Of a stretch of 64,000 nt of DNA, positions 46,881-56,289 are shown in pieces. The position numbers and the translations under genes are program-made. Below the pieces are notes generated by a model, which was not told the origin of the DNA, did not search any database, and saw nothing but the letters and a program-made list of their open reading frames with translations. Source of the stretch: Microbulbifer sp. A4B17. GTDB taxonomy: Bacteria > Pseudomonadota > Gammaproteobacteria > Pseudomonadales > Cellvibrionaceae. Position 1 is the first letter of the stretch. Each line of letters starts with the position of its first letter. Location of the stretch: positions 186,001 through 250,000 of the forward strand of contig NZ_CP029064.1 in NCBI RefSeq assembly GCF_003076275.1, given 5' to 3'.

Positions 46881-47915
46881 TTAGAAGTTCTCCGGCATCT
46901 TGGCTTTCTCGCGAGCCACTTCGCGGCTGATAATGCGGCGTGCCACCAGGTCTTCCAGACATTGGTCCATGGTCTGCATGCCGACGCTGGCTCCGGTCTG
47001 GATGGCCGAGTACATCTGCGCGATTTTGTCTTCGCGGATCAGGTTACGGATGGCTGGGGTACCACGCATAATTTCGTGGGCAGCGACCCGGCCACCGCCG
47101 TTTTTCTTCATTAGCGTCTGGGAGATAACGGCCTGTAGGGATTCCGACAGCATTGAACGCACCATGGCTTTCTCCTGCGCCGGGAATACATCCACCACAC
47201 GGTCAATGGTTTTGGCGGCGGAAGTGGTGTGCAGGGTACCGAATACCAGGTGACCGGTCTCTGCCGCAGTCAGCGCCAGGCGAATGGTCTCCAGGTCCCG
47301 CATCTCACCCACGAGAATAATGTCCGGGTCTTCACGCAGTGCAGAGCGCAGTGCCTCGGCAAAGCCGTGGGTATCCCGGTGTACCTCACGCTGGTTCACC
47401 AGGCACTTCTTGGATTCGTGCACAAATTCGATCGGGTCCTCAATGGTGAGGATATGCTCGTATTTATTGTCGTTGATGTAGTCCATCATCGCCGCCAGGG
47501 TAGTGGACTTACCGGAACCCGTGGGCCCGGTTACCAGCACCAAGCCGCGGGGAGTATCTGAAATCTGCTTGAAAACCTGGCCCATTCCCAGGTCTTCCAT
47601 AGTGAGAACCTTGGAGGGAATGGTCCGGAATACGGCGCCGGCACCCCGGTTGTGGTTAAAGGCGTTTACACGAAAGCGGGCGACACCGGGGACTTCAAAA
47701 GAGAAGTCTGTTTCCAGTAGTTCTTCGTAATCCTTGCGCTGCTTATCGTTCATGATCTCGTAGATCAGGCCGTGTACCTGCTTGTGCTCCATCGAGGGCA
47801 GGTTGATACGACGCACGTCGCCGTCGACACGAATCATCGGCGGCAGGCCCGCCGAGAGGTGTAGGTCCGAGGCGTTTTGCTTGGCGCTAAAGGCGAGGAG
47901 TTCAGTGATATCCAT
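46881..47915 (-). CDS. pilT: Type IV pilus retraction ATPase PilT
   Basis: Hexameric retraction motor for twitching motility and DNA uptake, 344 residues. Walker A GPTGSGKST, ILTIEDPIEFVH, and the AIRNLIRE C-terminal motif required for retraction are present. With comM and PilU in the same window, natural competence is plausible (inference). Divergent from yggS over 69 bp. Confidence 0.97.
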   Translation of the reverse strand: MDITELLAFSAKQNASDLHLSAGLPPMIRVDGDVRRINLPSMEHKQVHGLIYEIMNDKQRKDYEELLETDFSFEVPGVARFRVNAFNHNRGAGAVFRTIPSKVLTMEDLGMGQVFKQISDTPRGLVLVTGPTGSGKSTTLAAMMDYINDNKYEHILTIEDPIEFVHESKKCLVNQREVHRDTHGFAEALRSALREDPDIILVGEMRDLETIRLALTAAETGHLVFGTLHTTSAAKTIDRVVDVFPAQEKAMVRSMLSESLQAVISQTLMKKNGGGRVAAHEIMRGTPAIRNLIREDKIAQMYSAIQTGASVGMQTMDQCLEDLVARRIISREVAREKAKMPENF

Positions 47916-47984
47916 ACTGCTACCTTATGGTTCTTGTTTGGGCTCAGGTAAAATCGCCGCTCAAATCGGTAAGGGCACCAGTAT

Positions 47985-48689
47985 ATGCGCAAAGAGACAA
48001 TCGTCGAAAACCTGAATGCAGTAGGTGAGCGGATTGTGACATGCTGCAACAACTGCGATCGCAACCCCGCAGAAATTACCCTGTTGGCGGTTTCCAAAAC
48101 ACGACCGGCGGAAGACCTGCGGATTGCTTTTGCAGCTGGCCAGCATCACTTTGGCGAAAACTATTTACAGGAAGCCCTGCAAAAACAGGATGCCCTGTCC
48201 GACCTGGATATTCACTGGCATTTTATTGGGCCGCTTCAATCGAACAAAAGCCGCGCTGTGGCGGAGCGATTCCAGTGGATGCACACGGTGGATCGCTTAA
48301 AAATCGCCCAACGTCTGTCGGCACAGCGTCCCAGTAATATGGCACCACTCAATATCTGCTTGCAGGTGAATATCGATGGCGAGCAGAGCAAGTCTGGCAT
48401 AGCTCCACAGGATTTGGTGGCTCTGGCGCGTGAAGTGATGATATTGCCAGGGCTGCGCCTGCGTGGCTTGATGGCGATTCCCGCTGCTCGTGACAATGTA
48501 TTTGAGCAGGAAAAACCGTTTATCCAGTTGGCAGGGCTGCTGCAAAGTCTTCGCGAAGAATTTCCCGAACAGGCCCTCGAAACACTATCCATGGGTATGT
48601 CTAAAGATATGGAGGCTGCTATTGCCTGCGGCGCCACTATTGTGCGTATCGGCACGGATATTTTTGGGGCACGAAACTATTCTGCATGA
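47985..48689 (+). CDS. yggS: YggS-family PLP homeostasis protein (PLPBP)
   Basis: Pyridoxal-phosphate-binding protein of 234 residues. The PLP lysine is in LLAVSKTRP, followed by HFGENYLQEA and the SMGMSKDMEAAIACGAT phosphate-binding segment. It keeps PLP and amino-acid pools balanced and is usually next to proC, as here one gene away. Confidence 0.94.
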   Translation: MRKETIVENLNAVGERIVTCCNNCDRNPAEITLLAVSKTRPAEDLRIAFAAGQHHFGENYLQEALQKQDALSDLDIHWHFIGPLQSNKSRAVAERFQWMHTVDRLKIAQRLSAQRPSNMAPLNICLQVNIDGEQSKSGIAPQDLVALAREVMILPGLRLRGLMAIPAARDNVFEQEKPFIQLAGLLQSLREEFPEQALETLSMGMSKDMEAAIACGATIVRIGTDIFGARNYSA

Positions 48690-48699
48690 CAGAATTAGT

Positions 48700-49014
48700 A
48701 TGCAAATAGATTTTTTTGGATATGGAATGACAAAATCTGAGACTGTAGATGTAGCGCTGCTGCTTTTATCGGTGAGTGCAGTATTGTCTCTGTCTGTTAC
48801 GAATAGTGTACTGGTGACCTGGGTAGCACTTGAGTGGTTGGCTTTTATCTGCCTGCTTTCATTTGTCTCTCCCAAAATCTCATTGATTACCGGCTTTTTG
48901 AATTCGGCAGTTACCGGAATACTCGGAGAGGAGAGCCGTTATTGGCTGTGGATTCTGGCGATTGCTCTTAACTTGATTGCGATTGTGGAAACATTTCCCT
49001 TTTTGTTTAGCTAA
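48700..49014 (+). CDS. Hypothetical small membrane protein
   Basis: About 104 residues with three hydrophobic segments (VALLLLSVSAVLSLSV, VALEWLAFICLLSFV, WILAIALNLIAIVETF). I do not recognise a family. It begins just after yggS and ends before a strong terminator, so it is likely its last co-transcribed gene. The start is uncertain: ATG 48700 or ATG 48727, neither with a strong ribosome site. It is not part of the usual yggS-proC neighbourhood. Confidence 0.5.
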   Translation: MQIDFFGYGMTKSETVDVALLLLSVSAVLSLSVTNSVLVTWVALEWLAFICLLSFVSPKISLITGFLNSAVTGILGEESRYWLWILAIALNLIAIVETFPFLFS

Positions 49015-49046
49015 TTACAAACTGTTAAATCAGCTTGATTCTGCAG

Positions 49047-49078
49047 CGAAAACGGCCGTAAAGGCCGTTTTCTTTTAC
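49047..49078 (+). terminator. Terminator before proC
   Basis: A 10-bp stem GAAAACGGCC/GGCCGTTTTC with a 5-nt loop followed by TTTT. It separates the yggS transcript from the proC leader. Confidence 0.88.
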
Positions 49079-49243
49079 TTGTAATTAAACAGTTATTGCT
49101 CAGTCGCGGTGAGCTGTTTTTCAGGAAGGCACGCATCTTTGGAGCTTACCCGTCACCATATTCGACCCGACGCAGGTCCCGGCGATAGCTCTTGGTATTG
49201 GTTAGAAAGGTGACAAAAATGCCATCCTTCTTGCATATCTCCG

Positions 49244-49333
49244 TACCCCCTTTGGAAGGGGCCACCTTGATGTGGCACTCTTGTTATTCCCATAGAGTGA
49301 CCACATATTATCGAATTCCTCCAAAGGAGGAAT
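49244..49333 (+). promoter_or_regulatory. Structured proC leader with ribosome-site hairpin
   Basis: Three hairpins in succession: CCCCTT/AAGGGG (49247-49261), GCCAC/GTGGC (49261-49276), and ATTCCTCC-AAA-GGAGGAAT (49315-49333). The last pairs the whole GGAGG ribosome site and the first two bases of the ATG at 49332 in an 8-bp perfect stem. This would block initiation at that ATG. Confidence 0.55.
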
Positions 49334-50210
49334 GGTGAAAAACCTTTTACCATCTGAAGCTACCGAGGTGATGAGAGTGAGTGCCGCAGACCCTAAAATC
49401 GTCTTTATCGGAGGTGCCGGCAATATGGCTGGTGCGGTTATAGGTGGTTTGGTGGCTTCTGGCCATCCAGCAGATAAGATTATTGCTACGGGTCGCGACC
49501 TGGCCAAGCTCAATGCTTTTGCGGAAACTCATGGTGTCAGCATCAGTGATGACAATGCTGCTGCGGTTGCAGAAGCAGATGTGATTGTTCTATCTGTTAA
49601 GCCACAGGTTATGCGCGCACTGTGTGAGGAGTTAAAGCCACATCTTGCCGAGCGAACGCCGCTCATTATCACTTTTGCAGCGGGCATCCCTCTGGCTGCT
49701 TACCAGCGTTGGATGGGAGAGCACCTACCCATTGTCAGGGCAATGCCCAATACTCCCGCATTGGTACAAACCGGGGTTACCGGTCTCTATGCCGATAGCC
49801 AAGTAACAGATGAGCAGAGAGAGCTTGCCGAGCGTATCGTTGATGCAGTGGGCATCTCTTACTGGGTTGACGAAGAACGCGGCATTGATCAGGTAATTGC
49901 AGTAGCGGGATCGGCACCAGCTTACTTTTTCCAGTTTATGGAGGCCATGATTGATGCGGCCTCCGCTGGTGGTCTCGCTCGCGCTGATGCGGAGCGCCTT
50001 GTGTTGCAAACTGCTCTGGGCGCCGCCAAACTGGCCGTCGCCAGTGATGTAGATGTCGCGCAATTAAAACGCAATGTAATGTCGCCGGGTGGCACTACTG
50101 AGCGTGCCGTTCAAAGATTTGAGCAGGGTGGATTGCCACAATTGGTAGCCGATGCCATGCGCGATTGTGAGGAGCGGGCTGCGGAAATGGCAAAAGAATT
50201 AGACAGTTAA
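49332..50210 (+). CDS. proC: Pyrroline-5-carboxylate reductase ProC
   Basis: Last enzyme of proline synthesis, 292 residues from ATG 49332. FIGGAGNMAGAVIGG is the NADPH loop, VRAMPNTPALVQTG the substrate region, and VMSPGGTTERAVQRF the C-terminal signature. The first 13-15 residues (MVKNLLPSEATEV) are absent from typical ProC. GTG 49377 with GAGG 8 nt upstream gives MSAADPKIVFIG, a conventional N-terminus. The true start may therefore be 49377, free of the hairpin. Confidence 0.92.
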   Translation: MVKNLLPSEATEVMRVSAADPKIVFIGGAGNMAGAVIGGLVASGHPADKIIATGRDLAKLNAFAETHGVSISDDNAAAVAEADVIVLSVKPQVMRALCEELKPHLAERTPLIITFAAGIPLAAYQRWMGEHLPIVRAMPNTPALVQTGVTGLYADSQVTDEQRELAERIVDAVGISYWVDEERGIDQVIAVAGSAPAYFFQFMEAMIDAASAGGLARADAERLVLQTALGAAKLAVASDVDVAQLKRNVMSPGGTTERAVQRFEQGGLPQLVADAMRDCEERAAEMAKELDS

Positions 50211-50275
50211 TAGTACGAGTCTAAGTTGTGGAAGCAGCATGGGCTGCCGTTAATCTTTTTGTTTAGGGTTTATCC

Positions 50276-50884
50276 ATGGTCAATACCTTTAGCAGTATCG
50301 GCGTTTATGTCGTAGGCATAGTGGGCATTTTGTACCTTTTTGCCGTGTTGTTGCGTTTCTTATTGCAGTTGGCCCGCGCGGACTTTTATAACCCCTTATC
50401 CCAGGGTATTGTGAAGGTAACAAACCCTTTGCTACTGCCATTGCGCAAAGTAGTGCCGGGACTTTTTGGTGTCGATATGGCGTCGGTGGTGCTGGCGTTG
50501 TTAGTCGGCTGGGTGATGATTATGGCTTGCGCCATGATTGCCGGTTACGGTGTGGTTAACCCCCTCAGTGCACTGCTGTGGTCATTGATTGGCTGTATAT
50601 CCACTGTGATAGCGGTGGTGTTTATCGGCTTGTTGATTTCTATCGTTGCCAGCTGGATTGCTCCGAATAGTGGCCACCCGGTTTTGATTCTATTGCATCA
50701 ACTCCTGGAGCCCTTCTGCGGCCCTGTGCGACGACTGATTCCACCATTGGGAGTGATTGATATCAGCCCGATTTTCGTCTTTATCCTGCTTACCGTGGCC
50801 GACAAGCTGTTATTTGGCTTTGCCCAGATGGCCAATATGCCCGCCTTTGTCTATAGCCTGTTCTGGCATATACCCGGCTTTTAA
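50276..50884 (+). CDS. yggT: YggT-family membrane protein
   Basis: Inner-membrane protein of 202 residues with two copies of the YggT unit, each ending in a PLLLPLRKVVPG or EPFCGPVRRLIPP block. In other bacteria YggT proteins relate to cell shape, osmotic tolerance or division. It follows proC by 65 bp, as in Pseudomonas. Confidence 0.92.
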   Translation: MVNTFSSIGVYVVGIVGILYLFAVLLRFLLQLARADFYNPLSQGIVKVTNPLLLPLRKVVPGLFGVDMASVVLALLVGWVMIMACAMIAGYGVVNPLSALLWSLIGCISTVIAVVFIGLLISIVASWIAPNSGHPVLILLHQLLEPFCGPVRRLIPPLGVIDISPIFVFILLTVADKLLFGFAQMANMPAFVYSLFWHIPGF

Positions 50885-51056
50885 GGAGTAGTTCAAAGGT
50901 TCCTTAAATTGTGATCGGCTGAACATTTCTTCAGCCGCGCGCACTGGATCGCATTTGGCGCGGTGTTAGACTCATATACTATCGATTGACGGCCTTTTCC
51001 CTCATCCCAGGGGTGGGTCGATAGTCACCAGGTCTCAATAACAAGAACACCGTGAA

Positions 51057-53024
51057 ATGGAAGACGCACTTTTACGCCAGCATATTTCTGACTACGACCG
51101 TTGGAAAAAGAACCTCGATCGTCAGTTCGCCCACTTCAGCCAATGGCTTGAGCAGCACTTCTCTAACTCTGCAGGCGCATGCCAGGTTGTACAGCAGGCC
51201 CGCGCCCTGCTTGCCGATGACCAGTTCACCTTGGTTCTGGTAGGGGAATTCTCACGGGGGAAAACTGAATTGCTCAATGCGCTGTTGTCGCAAACTTACG
51301 GCCAGCGTTTACTTCCTTCGAGGCCCGGGCGCACCACTATGTGTCCCACGGAAATCTTCAGCGATGGCAGCGAACGCGCCAGTTTGCGGCTACTGCCGAT
51401 CGAGACCCTGGCGACGAATACCAGCCTGGAGAGTTTCCGTCGAATTCCGCAAAAGTGGGTAACTCACGAGTTTGATGCCAAGGATGCGGAGTCGACCCGT
51501 GAAACTTTATTAAAGGTTGCCTCGACTAAGTCGGTGATGCCGGAAGAGGCCGCTCGCTACGGTTTTGACCGGCGCCACCTGGATGGCAAGGGGAATCTTG
51601 TCGAGATCCCCGCTTGGCGCTTTGCTCTGATCAGCTTGCCGCATCCACTGCTGGACCAGGGGTTGCGTATTATCGATACCCCTGGACTGAACGCCCTAGG
51701 CAATGAGCCGGAACTGACTTTGAGTACATTGCCTGGGGCCCAGGCCGTCGCCTTCCTGCTGGCTGCCGATGCCGGGGTAAGTGGCACCGATATGAGTATG
51801 TGGGAGACTCACCTGGCGCCATTGCAGGAGCATCGCGGAACATCCGTGATGGCCCTGCTCAACAAGATGGATGTGCTCTGGGATGATCCCGAGGAGGATG
51901 CGGAGCTGCTGTTGCGCCGCATGCGCGCTGAAGTGGCAGGTCTGCTGTCTCTACCTCAGGACAGCGTTGCTGGCGTTTCTGCAAAAATGGCCCTGCTAGG
52001 CCGACAGCAGCGTGATCCGGATCTGCTGCGAAATAGCCGCTATGGTGAGTTTGAGCGGATGTTAGTGCAGCGCTTGTTGGAGCATCGCCATAAAATGGCC
52101 GAACATCGCTCACTGCACCAGGCGCTGACATTGATGGCTGATACCCGCGACCTGCTCAAGCGTCGTTTGAATAGTGGACGCGCTGCACTATCTCACTTGC
52201 AGCGTAATAGTGGCAGTACCTCTGAGCAGTTGGCAGAACTGGAGCAGCTACAGACAACTGTTCGCGATCAACACAAGCTTTGTCACCAGGAGTTGCTGAC
52301 GCTCAAATCGAGCCAGCGAATGCTTTCGCGACAAAGCACCTCTCTGCTAGCGCCAATTTCCAAACAGCAATTACAGTCGCTGATCGACGATACCCTGGCT
52401 ACCCTCAACCGCCGCTGGACGCCCATGGGTCTGGCCAAGGCTATTGACACATTTATGGAGGGGGTGGACCTCCAGCTGTCCAACCTTGAGCGGGAGGTAG
52501 ATCAGGCTAACCGCTTGCTTGATGCGGTGTTTGAACGCTCCAGCTTGAAGAAAGTTGACGATGCAGAGCAGTATTTCACTATCCGCAAATTTCGCTTTGC
52601 CCTGCGCGGCCTGCATCGGCAGGCCGCGCAGCTACGACGTTCCCCGCAATTACTGCTTGCGCGTCGCAGCCGCCTCAGTGAGCGCTTTATTACCACGCTC
52701 GCCAGTGAAGTGGGCAGGCTCTACGACGATATGAGTAACAAGGCGGAAAACTGGCTGGAGCATGCCCTTGAGCCTCTTAAACAGCATGCGCAGTATCAAA
52801 AGCAATTACTGAACCGCCACCTGATTAAGCTTACAGAGCTGAAACAGAAAACTCGCAGTCGTCGCACGGATCTTCGAACTCTGGAGGATGAAGTGCAGCG
52901 CAATGATAAGGCTCTGGTGGCGTTGGAAGATTTGCTGCGGCACAGCAGTTCGGCACCGCAGCCGGTTGCACCTGCACCGCGCGCTCACAATGTGACACCT
53001 TTGAAGGCCTCCCATACCACCTGA
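51057..53024 (+). CDS. Bacterial dynamin-like GTPase
   Basis: Large GTPase of 655 residues. P-loop is GEFSRGKTE (about 63-71), switch I has RPGRTTMCPTEI, G3 is DTPGL (207-211) and G4 is NKMD (269-272). Residues 350-640 are mostly helical with long coiled coils, as expected for the stalk of dynamin-family proteins. No strong membrane helix is seen. Bacterial relatives remodel or repair membranes, some in phage or stress defence. It lies between yggT and metX, which are otherwise close neighbours, with its own 170-bp upstream gap. Confidence 0.85.
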   Translation: MEDALLRQHISDYDRWKKNLDRQFAHFSQWLEQHFSNSAGACQVVQQARALLADDQFTLVLVGEFSRGKTELLNALLSQTYGQRLLPSRPGRTTMCPTEIFSDGSERASLRLLPIETLATNTSLESFRRIPQKWVTHEFDAKDAESTRETLLKVASTKSVMPEEAARYGFDRRHLDGKGNLVEIPAWRFALISLPHPLLDQGLRIIDTPGLNALGNEPELTLSTLPGAQAVAFLLAADAGVSGTDMSMWETHLAPLQEHRGTSVMALLNKMDVLWDDPEEDAELLLRRMRAEVAGLLSLPQDSVAGVSAKMALLGRQQRDPDLLRNSRYGEFERMLVQRLLEHRHKMAEHRSLHQALTLMADTRDLLKRRLNSGRAALSHLQRNSGSTSEQLAELEQLQTTVRDQHKLCHQELLTLKSSQRMLSRQSTSLLAPISKQQLQSLIDDTLATLNRRWTPMGLAKAIDTFMEGVDLQLSNLEREVDQANRLLDAVFERSSLKKVDDAEQYFTIRKFRFALRGLHRQAAQLRRSPQLLLARRSRLSERFITTLASEVGRLYDDMSNKAENWLEHALEPLKQHAQYQKQLLNRHLIKLTELKQKTRSRRTDLRTLEDEVQRNDKALVALEDLLRHSSSAPQPVAPAPRAHNVTPLKASHTT

Positions 53025-53144
53025 ATCGGGTGCTGAGGAGTTTCTGAGAGCCCGCCAGGGATTTTACGGAATTAGCCAGAGGCTCCCAATTGTTATTGGT
53101 TCTGACTGGCATTTGTTATAAGTTGCAGTGTTCTCGTTCACTGA

Positions 53145-54398
53145 TTGCTTAGGCATTTGCCAAGCAATACCTTTCAACATGACAGATACAGTACCTTGTC
53201 AACGGAAAATTCTACCGCTTCCCCGAAAGCTCAAGCTGCCACTACCGATGATGCTGGCTCAGTGGGTCTTGTCGAGCCCAAAAGTCACAGCTTTAGTGAG
53301 CCGCTGGAACTGGCCTGTGGCCGAGTGCTCAAAAATTACACTCTGGTTTACGAGACCTACGGCGAACTCAATGGAGCAAAGAGTAATGCAGTCCTGATCT
53401 GTCACGCGCTTTCGGGACACCATCACGCTGCAGGGCGACACAATGCCGAGGATAAGCGTCCGGGTTGGTGGGACCATTACATCGGTCCAGGCAAGCCGAT
53501 CGATACCGATCATTTTTTCGTAGTGTCCGTTAATAATCTCGGTGGTTGTCACGGGTCTACGGGTCCCATATCCATAAACCCGGAGACCGGCACTACCTGG
53601 GGGCCGGACTTCCCATCGCTGCGCGTGCGCGATTGGGTTCACAGCCAAGCTCGCCTGGCGGATATTTTGGGTATTCATCAATGGGCAGCTGTGATAGGTG
53701 GCAGTCTCGGCGGGATGCAGGCGATGCGCTGGTCTCTGGAATACCCCGAGCGTCTGCGCCATTGCGTGGTTATTGCCTCTGCCATGAAGTTGTCTGCACA
53801 AAATATCGCCTTTAATGAGACGGCGCGTCAGGCGATTACATCCGACCCGGATTTTTGTGACGGGCACTATCTGCAAGAGGGTAAGTTGCCCCGTCGAGGC
53901 CTGGCCGTTGCGCGTATGATCGGTCATATCACTTATCTTTCCGACGACGGCTTGGGGCGGAAGTTTGGCCGTGAATTGCGCAGTGGCAGCTTTCAACAGG
54001 GGTCGGATGAAGAAGTGGAATTTCAAATACAGAGCTATTTACGCCACCAGGGAGCGAGTTTCTCCAACACTTTCGACCCCAACACCTACATCCTGATGAC
54101 ACGAGCGCTGGATTTCTTCGATTTGGCGCGGGAGTACGATGATGACCCGGTAGAGGCCTTCTCCCATGCAAAGTGTCGCTTTTTATTGGTGTCATTCACT
54201 TCTGACTGGCGCTTTGCACCTGAGCGCTCCCGGGAAATTGCCGATGCACTGATGCATGCGGATATACCGGTGAGTTATGCCGAGGTGGAGTCGGCAATGG
54301 GGCACGACGCCTTCCTGCTACCCAATACCCGCTATGAAGGGGTATTTCGGGCCTATATGCAGCGAGTTGCGGCCGACATTGCTGAGGAGGTGTGCTGA
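53145..54398 (+). CDS. metX: Homoserine O-acyltransferase MetX
   Basis: Acylates homoserine (acetyl- or succinyl-CoA) at the first committed step of methionine synthesis. [13 protein letters not shown], the nucleophile elbow [12 protein letters not shown] and the terminal His block MGHDAFLLP are intact. No ATG or GTG is in frame before the conserved [12 protein letters not shown] region. Only TTG codons at 53145, 53157 and 53196 are available, none with a good ribosome site. An ATG at 53179 lies one base out of frame. The core is solid; the start is not. Confidence 0.92.
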   Translation: MLRHLPSNTFQHDRYSTLSTENSTASPKAQAATTDDAGSVGLVEPKSHSFSEPLELACGRVLKNYTLVYETYGELNGAKSNAVLICHALSGHHHAAGRHNAEDKRPGWWDHYIGPGKPIDTDHFFVVSVNNLGGCHGSTGPISINPETGTTWGPDFPSLRVRDWVHSQARLADILGIHQWAAVIGGSLGGMQAMRWSLEYPERLRHCVVIASAMKLSAQNIAFNETARQAITSDPDFCDGHYLQEGKLPRRGLAVARMIGHITYLSDDGLGRKFGRELRSGSFQQGSDEEVEFQIQSYLRHQGASFSNTFDPNTYILMTRALDFFDLAREYDDDPVEAFSHAKCRFLLVSFTSDWRFAPERSREIADALMHADIPVSYAEVESAMGHDAFLLPNTRYEGVFRAYMQRVAADIAEEVC

Positions 54399-54988
54399 TG
54401 AGGATAGATTTGGATGTGATCCAGGGCTGGATTACACCTGGCAGCCGGGTTCTCGATCTCGGCTGTGGCGACGGTGCGCTGCTCGAGCAGCTAGGGATAA
54501 ACAAGAACGTTAAAGGCTATGGCCTTGAAATCGATCCCGAGCAAATTGAGCGTTGCGTTGCCCGTGGCGTCAATGTTGTCGAGCAAAACCTGAATACGGG
54601 GTTGGGCAATTTTGCCGACGGCAGCTTTGATGCCGTGGTCATGACCCAGGCACTACAAACCCTGAGCAAGCCACACTTGGTTGTGGAGGAGATGCTCAGG
54701 GTCGGCCGGGATTGCATCATAACTTTTCCCAACTTTGGACAGTGGAAGGCTCGCTGGCACCTCGCATTTTCCGGGCGTATGCCGGTATCTGATTTATTAC
54801 CTTACGAGTGGTATAACACGCCCAATATTCATTTTTGTACTTTTACTGACTTTGAGGTGTTGTGTCGGGAAAACAGCTGGACCATCCTGCATCGCCAGGT
54901 GGTTTCTGAGTCCTTGGCGGGCCGGGCACTCAAAGACTTTTTACCAAATTTGTTTGGTGAGACAGCCATATATCATCTAACTCGCTAA
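54398..54988 (+). CDS. metW: Methionine biosynthesis protein MetW
   Basis: Methyltransferase-fold protein of 196 residues that partners MetX. SRVLDLGCGDGALLEQL is the SAM-like loop, and the MLRVGRDCIITFPNFGQWKAR block is MetW-specific. The ATG overlaps the metX stop (TGATG) with GAGG seven bases before. Coupled translation suggests a fixed ratio of the two proteins. Confidence 0.94.
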   Translation: MRIDLDVIQGWITPGSRVLDLGCGDGALLEQLGINKNVKGYGLEIDPEQIERCVARGVNVVEQNLNTGLGNFADGSFDAVVMTQALQTLSKPHLVVEEMLRVGRDCIITFPNFGQWKARWHLAFSGRMPVSDLLPYEWYNTPNIHFCTFTDFEVLCRENSWTILHRQVVSESLAGRALKDFLPNLFGETAIYHLTR

Positions 54989-55127
54989 ACTAAGATTTGC
55001 GCCAGCTCTTTTGTGGAGGACTTTGGCGCGAGGGACAGATTGAGTGAAGGGCACCCAGGGGCCCTGACTGGAGTTGACCACCGAACTTATTGGTAGAGGT
55101 GGCGGCTATAACAACTGGAGGTGGAGT

Positions 55128-55577
55128 GTGAAACGTATCCTTGCCGTGGCTGCTTCTGTGGCCCTGCTATTTTTGTCTGCCGGCGCTGCTGCGCAGGAAG
55201 CACGTATAATTAAAAATTATGTTGATTTTGGCGACTATCGAGTGGTCTATTCAGTGTTCAACAGCGATTTTATCCAGCCGGACATCGCGCGTCAGTACCA
55301 GTTGGCGCGGGCAAAAGACCGGGCCTATGTGAATGTCTCTGTAGTTAAGAAGGATGGCGGAACACATGGTCTCAGCGCTGAGATGTCTGGGACAGCAACT
55401 AATCTGATCCAGCAGTCGAGGCCGCTTAAGTTTAAGGAAATCCGGGAAGGGGATGCTGTGTATTATCTCGCGCCCCTACGATTTGAGGCTGAGGAAACCC
55501 TCACCTTTAACGTAGATGTCAAACTGCCCAATGGTAAAAATGAGACGATCAGCTTCCGTCGCAAACTGGATCGCTAG
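55128..55577 (+). CDS. Exported DUF4426 protein
   Basis: Periplasmic protein of 149 residues. The signal (ILAVAASVALLFLSAGAAAQ) is followed by a beta-rich domain (YRVVYSVFNSDFIQPDIARQY, NGKNETISFRRKL) matching DUF4426 between metW and rdgB in pseudomonads. Function unknown. GTG 55128 has GGAGG upstream; an earlier in-frame start at 55074 would bury the signal peptide. Confidence 0.85.
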   Translation: MKRILAVAASVALLFLSAGAAAQEARIIKNYVDFGDYRVVYSVFNSDFIQPDIARQYQLARAKDRAYVNVSVVKKDGGTHGLSAEMSGTATNLIQQSRPLKFKEIREGDAVYYLAPLRFEAEETLTFNVDVKLPNGKNETISFRRKLDR

Positions 55578-55638
55578 TAATGCAATGAGATTCCGCTGGC
55601 TTGGGTGCCCGCCGAATCCACTCCCTATGAATTGTAAT

Positions 55639-55661
55639 GCGGGCTCAGGCCCGCTTTTTAT
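55639..55661 (+). terminator. Terminator after the DUF4426 gene
   Basis: GCGGGC-TCAG-GCCCGC followed by TTTTTATTT, 62 bp past the stop and just ahead of rdgB. Confidence 0.9.
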
Positions 55662-55671
55662 TTGAAGTGAC

Positions 55672-56289
55672 ATGTTAAATAAAATTGTTCTTGCCAGTGG
55701 TAATGCCGGCAAACTTCGCGAATTTTCACAGCTGTTTGCCTCGTGGGAGGTAGAGGTTCTGCCCCAATCTGAGTTTGGGGTGAATGACGCTGATGAAACT
55801 GGGCTGAGCTTTATTGAAAATGCCTTGATCAAAGCTCGCCATGCCAGCCGCATCAGTGGCTTGCCGGCGTTGGCGGATGATTCAGGCTTGGCGGTGGATG
55901 CATTACGCGGCGCACCGGGAATCTACTCTGCGCGTTACTCGGGAGTAGGAGCTACGGATGAGAAAAACAATGCAAAGCTGTTGGAAGCCCTTAGCGATGC
56001 CGAGACAGACCAGCGCACCGCCAGTTTCCACTGTGCCCTGGCTTTTGTGCGCCAATGGGACGACCCGGTGCCATTGGTATGCAGCGCTAAGTGGAGCGGT
56101 ACGATTTTACGGGAGCCCGCAGGGGATCAGGGGTTTGGCTATGACCCGCTGTTCTTTGTTGAGTCCGAGGGGATGACTTCTGCTGAGTTGCCGAGGGAGG
56201 CGAAGAATCGCCTGAGCCACCGGGCCAAGGCCATGGCCCAATTTGAACTTTTGTGGCGACAGAATATGCAGGGTGCCGACCTTGCCTGA
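55672..56289 (+). CDS. rdgB: XTP/dITP diphosphatase RdgB
   Basis: House-cleaning nucleotidase of 205 residues that removes deaminated purine triphosphates. [36 protein letters not shown] and the C-terminal [10 protein letters not shown] are characteristic. The ATG lies just 11 bp after a terminator, so its own promoter must overlap that region or transcription leaks through. Overlaps hemW by 8 bp. Confidence 0.95.
   Translation: MLNKIVLASGNAGKLREFSQLFASWEVEVLPQSEFGVNDADETGLSFIENALIKARHASRISGLPALADDSGLAVDALRGAPGIYSARYSGVGATDEKNNAKLLEALSDAETDQRTASFHCALAFVRQWDDPVPLVCSAKWSGTILREPAGDQGFGYDPLFFVESEGMTSAELPREAKNRLSHRAKAMAQFELLWRQNMQGADLA

Noticed and set aside
48490..48699. Upstream extension of the small membrane protein
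   Set aside because: The extension overlaps yggS in another frame and reads as a shadow translation.
49244..49261. Additional NarL site near proC (TACCCCCTTTGG)
   Set aside because: The second half-site does not fit, and proC is not a nitrate gene; treated as a leader hairpin.
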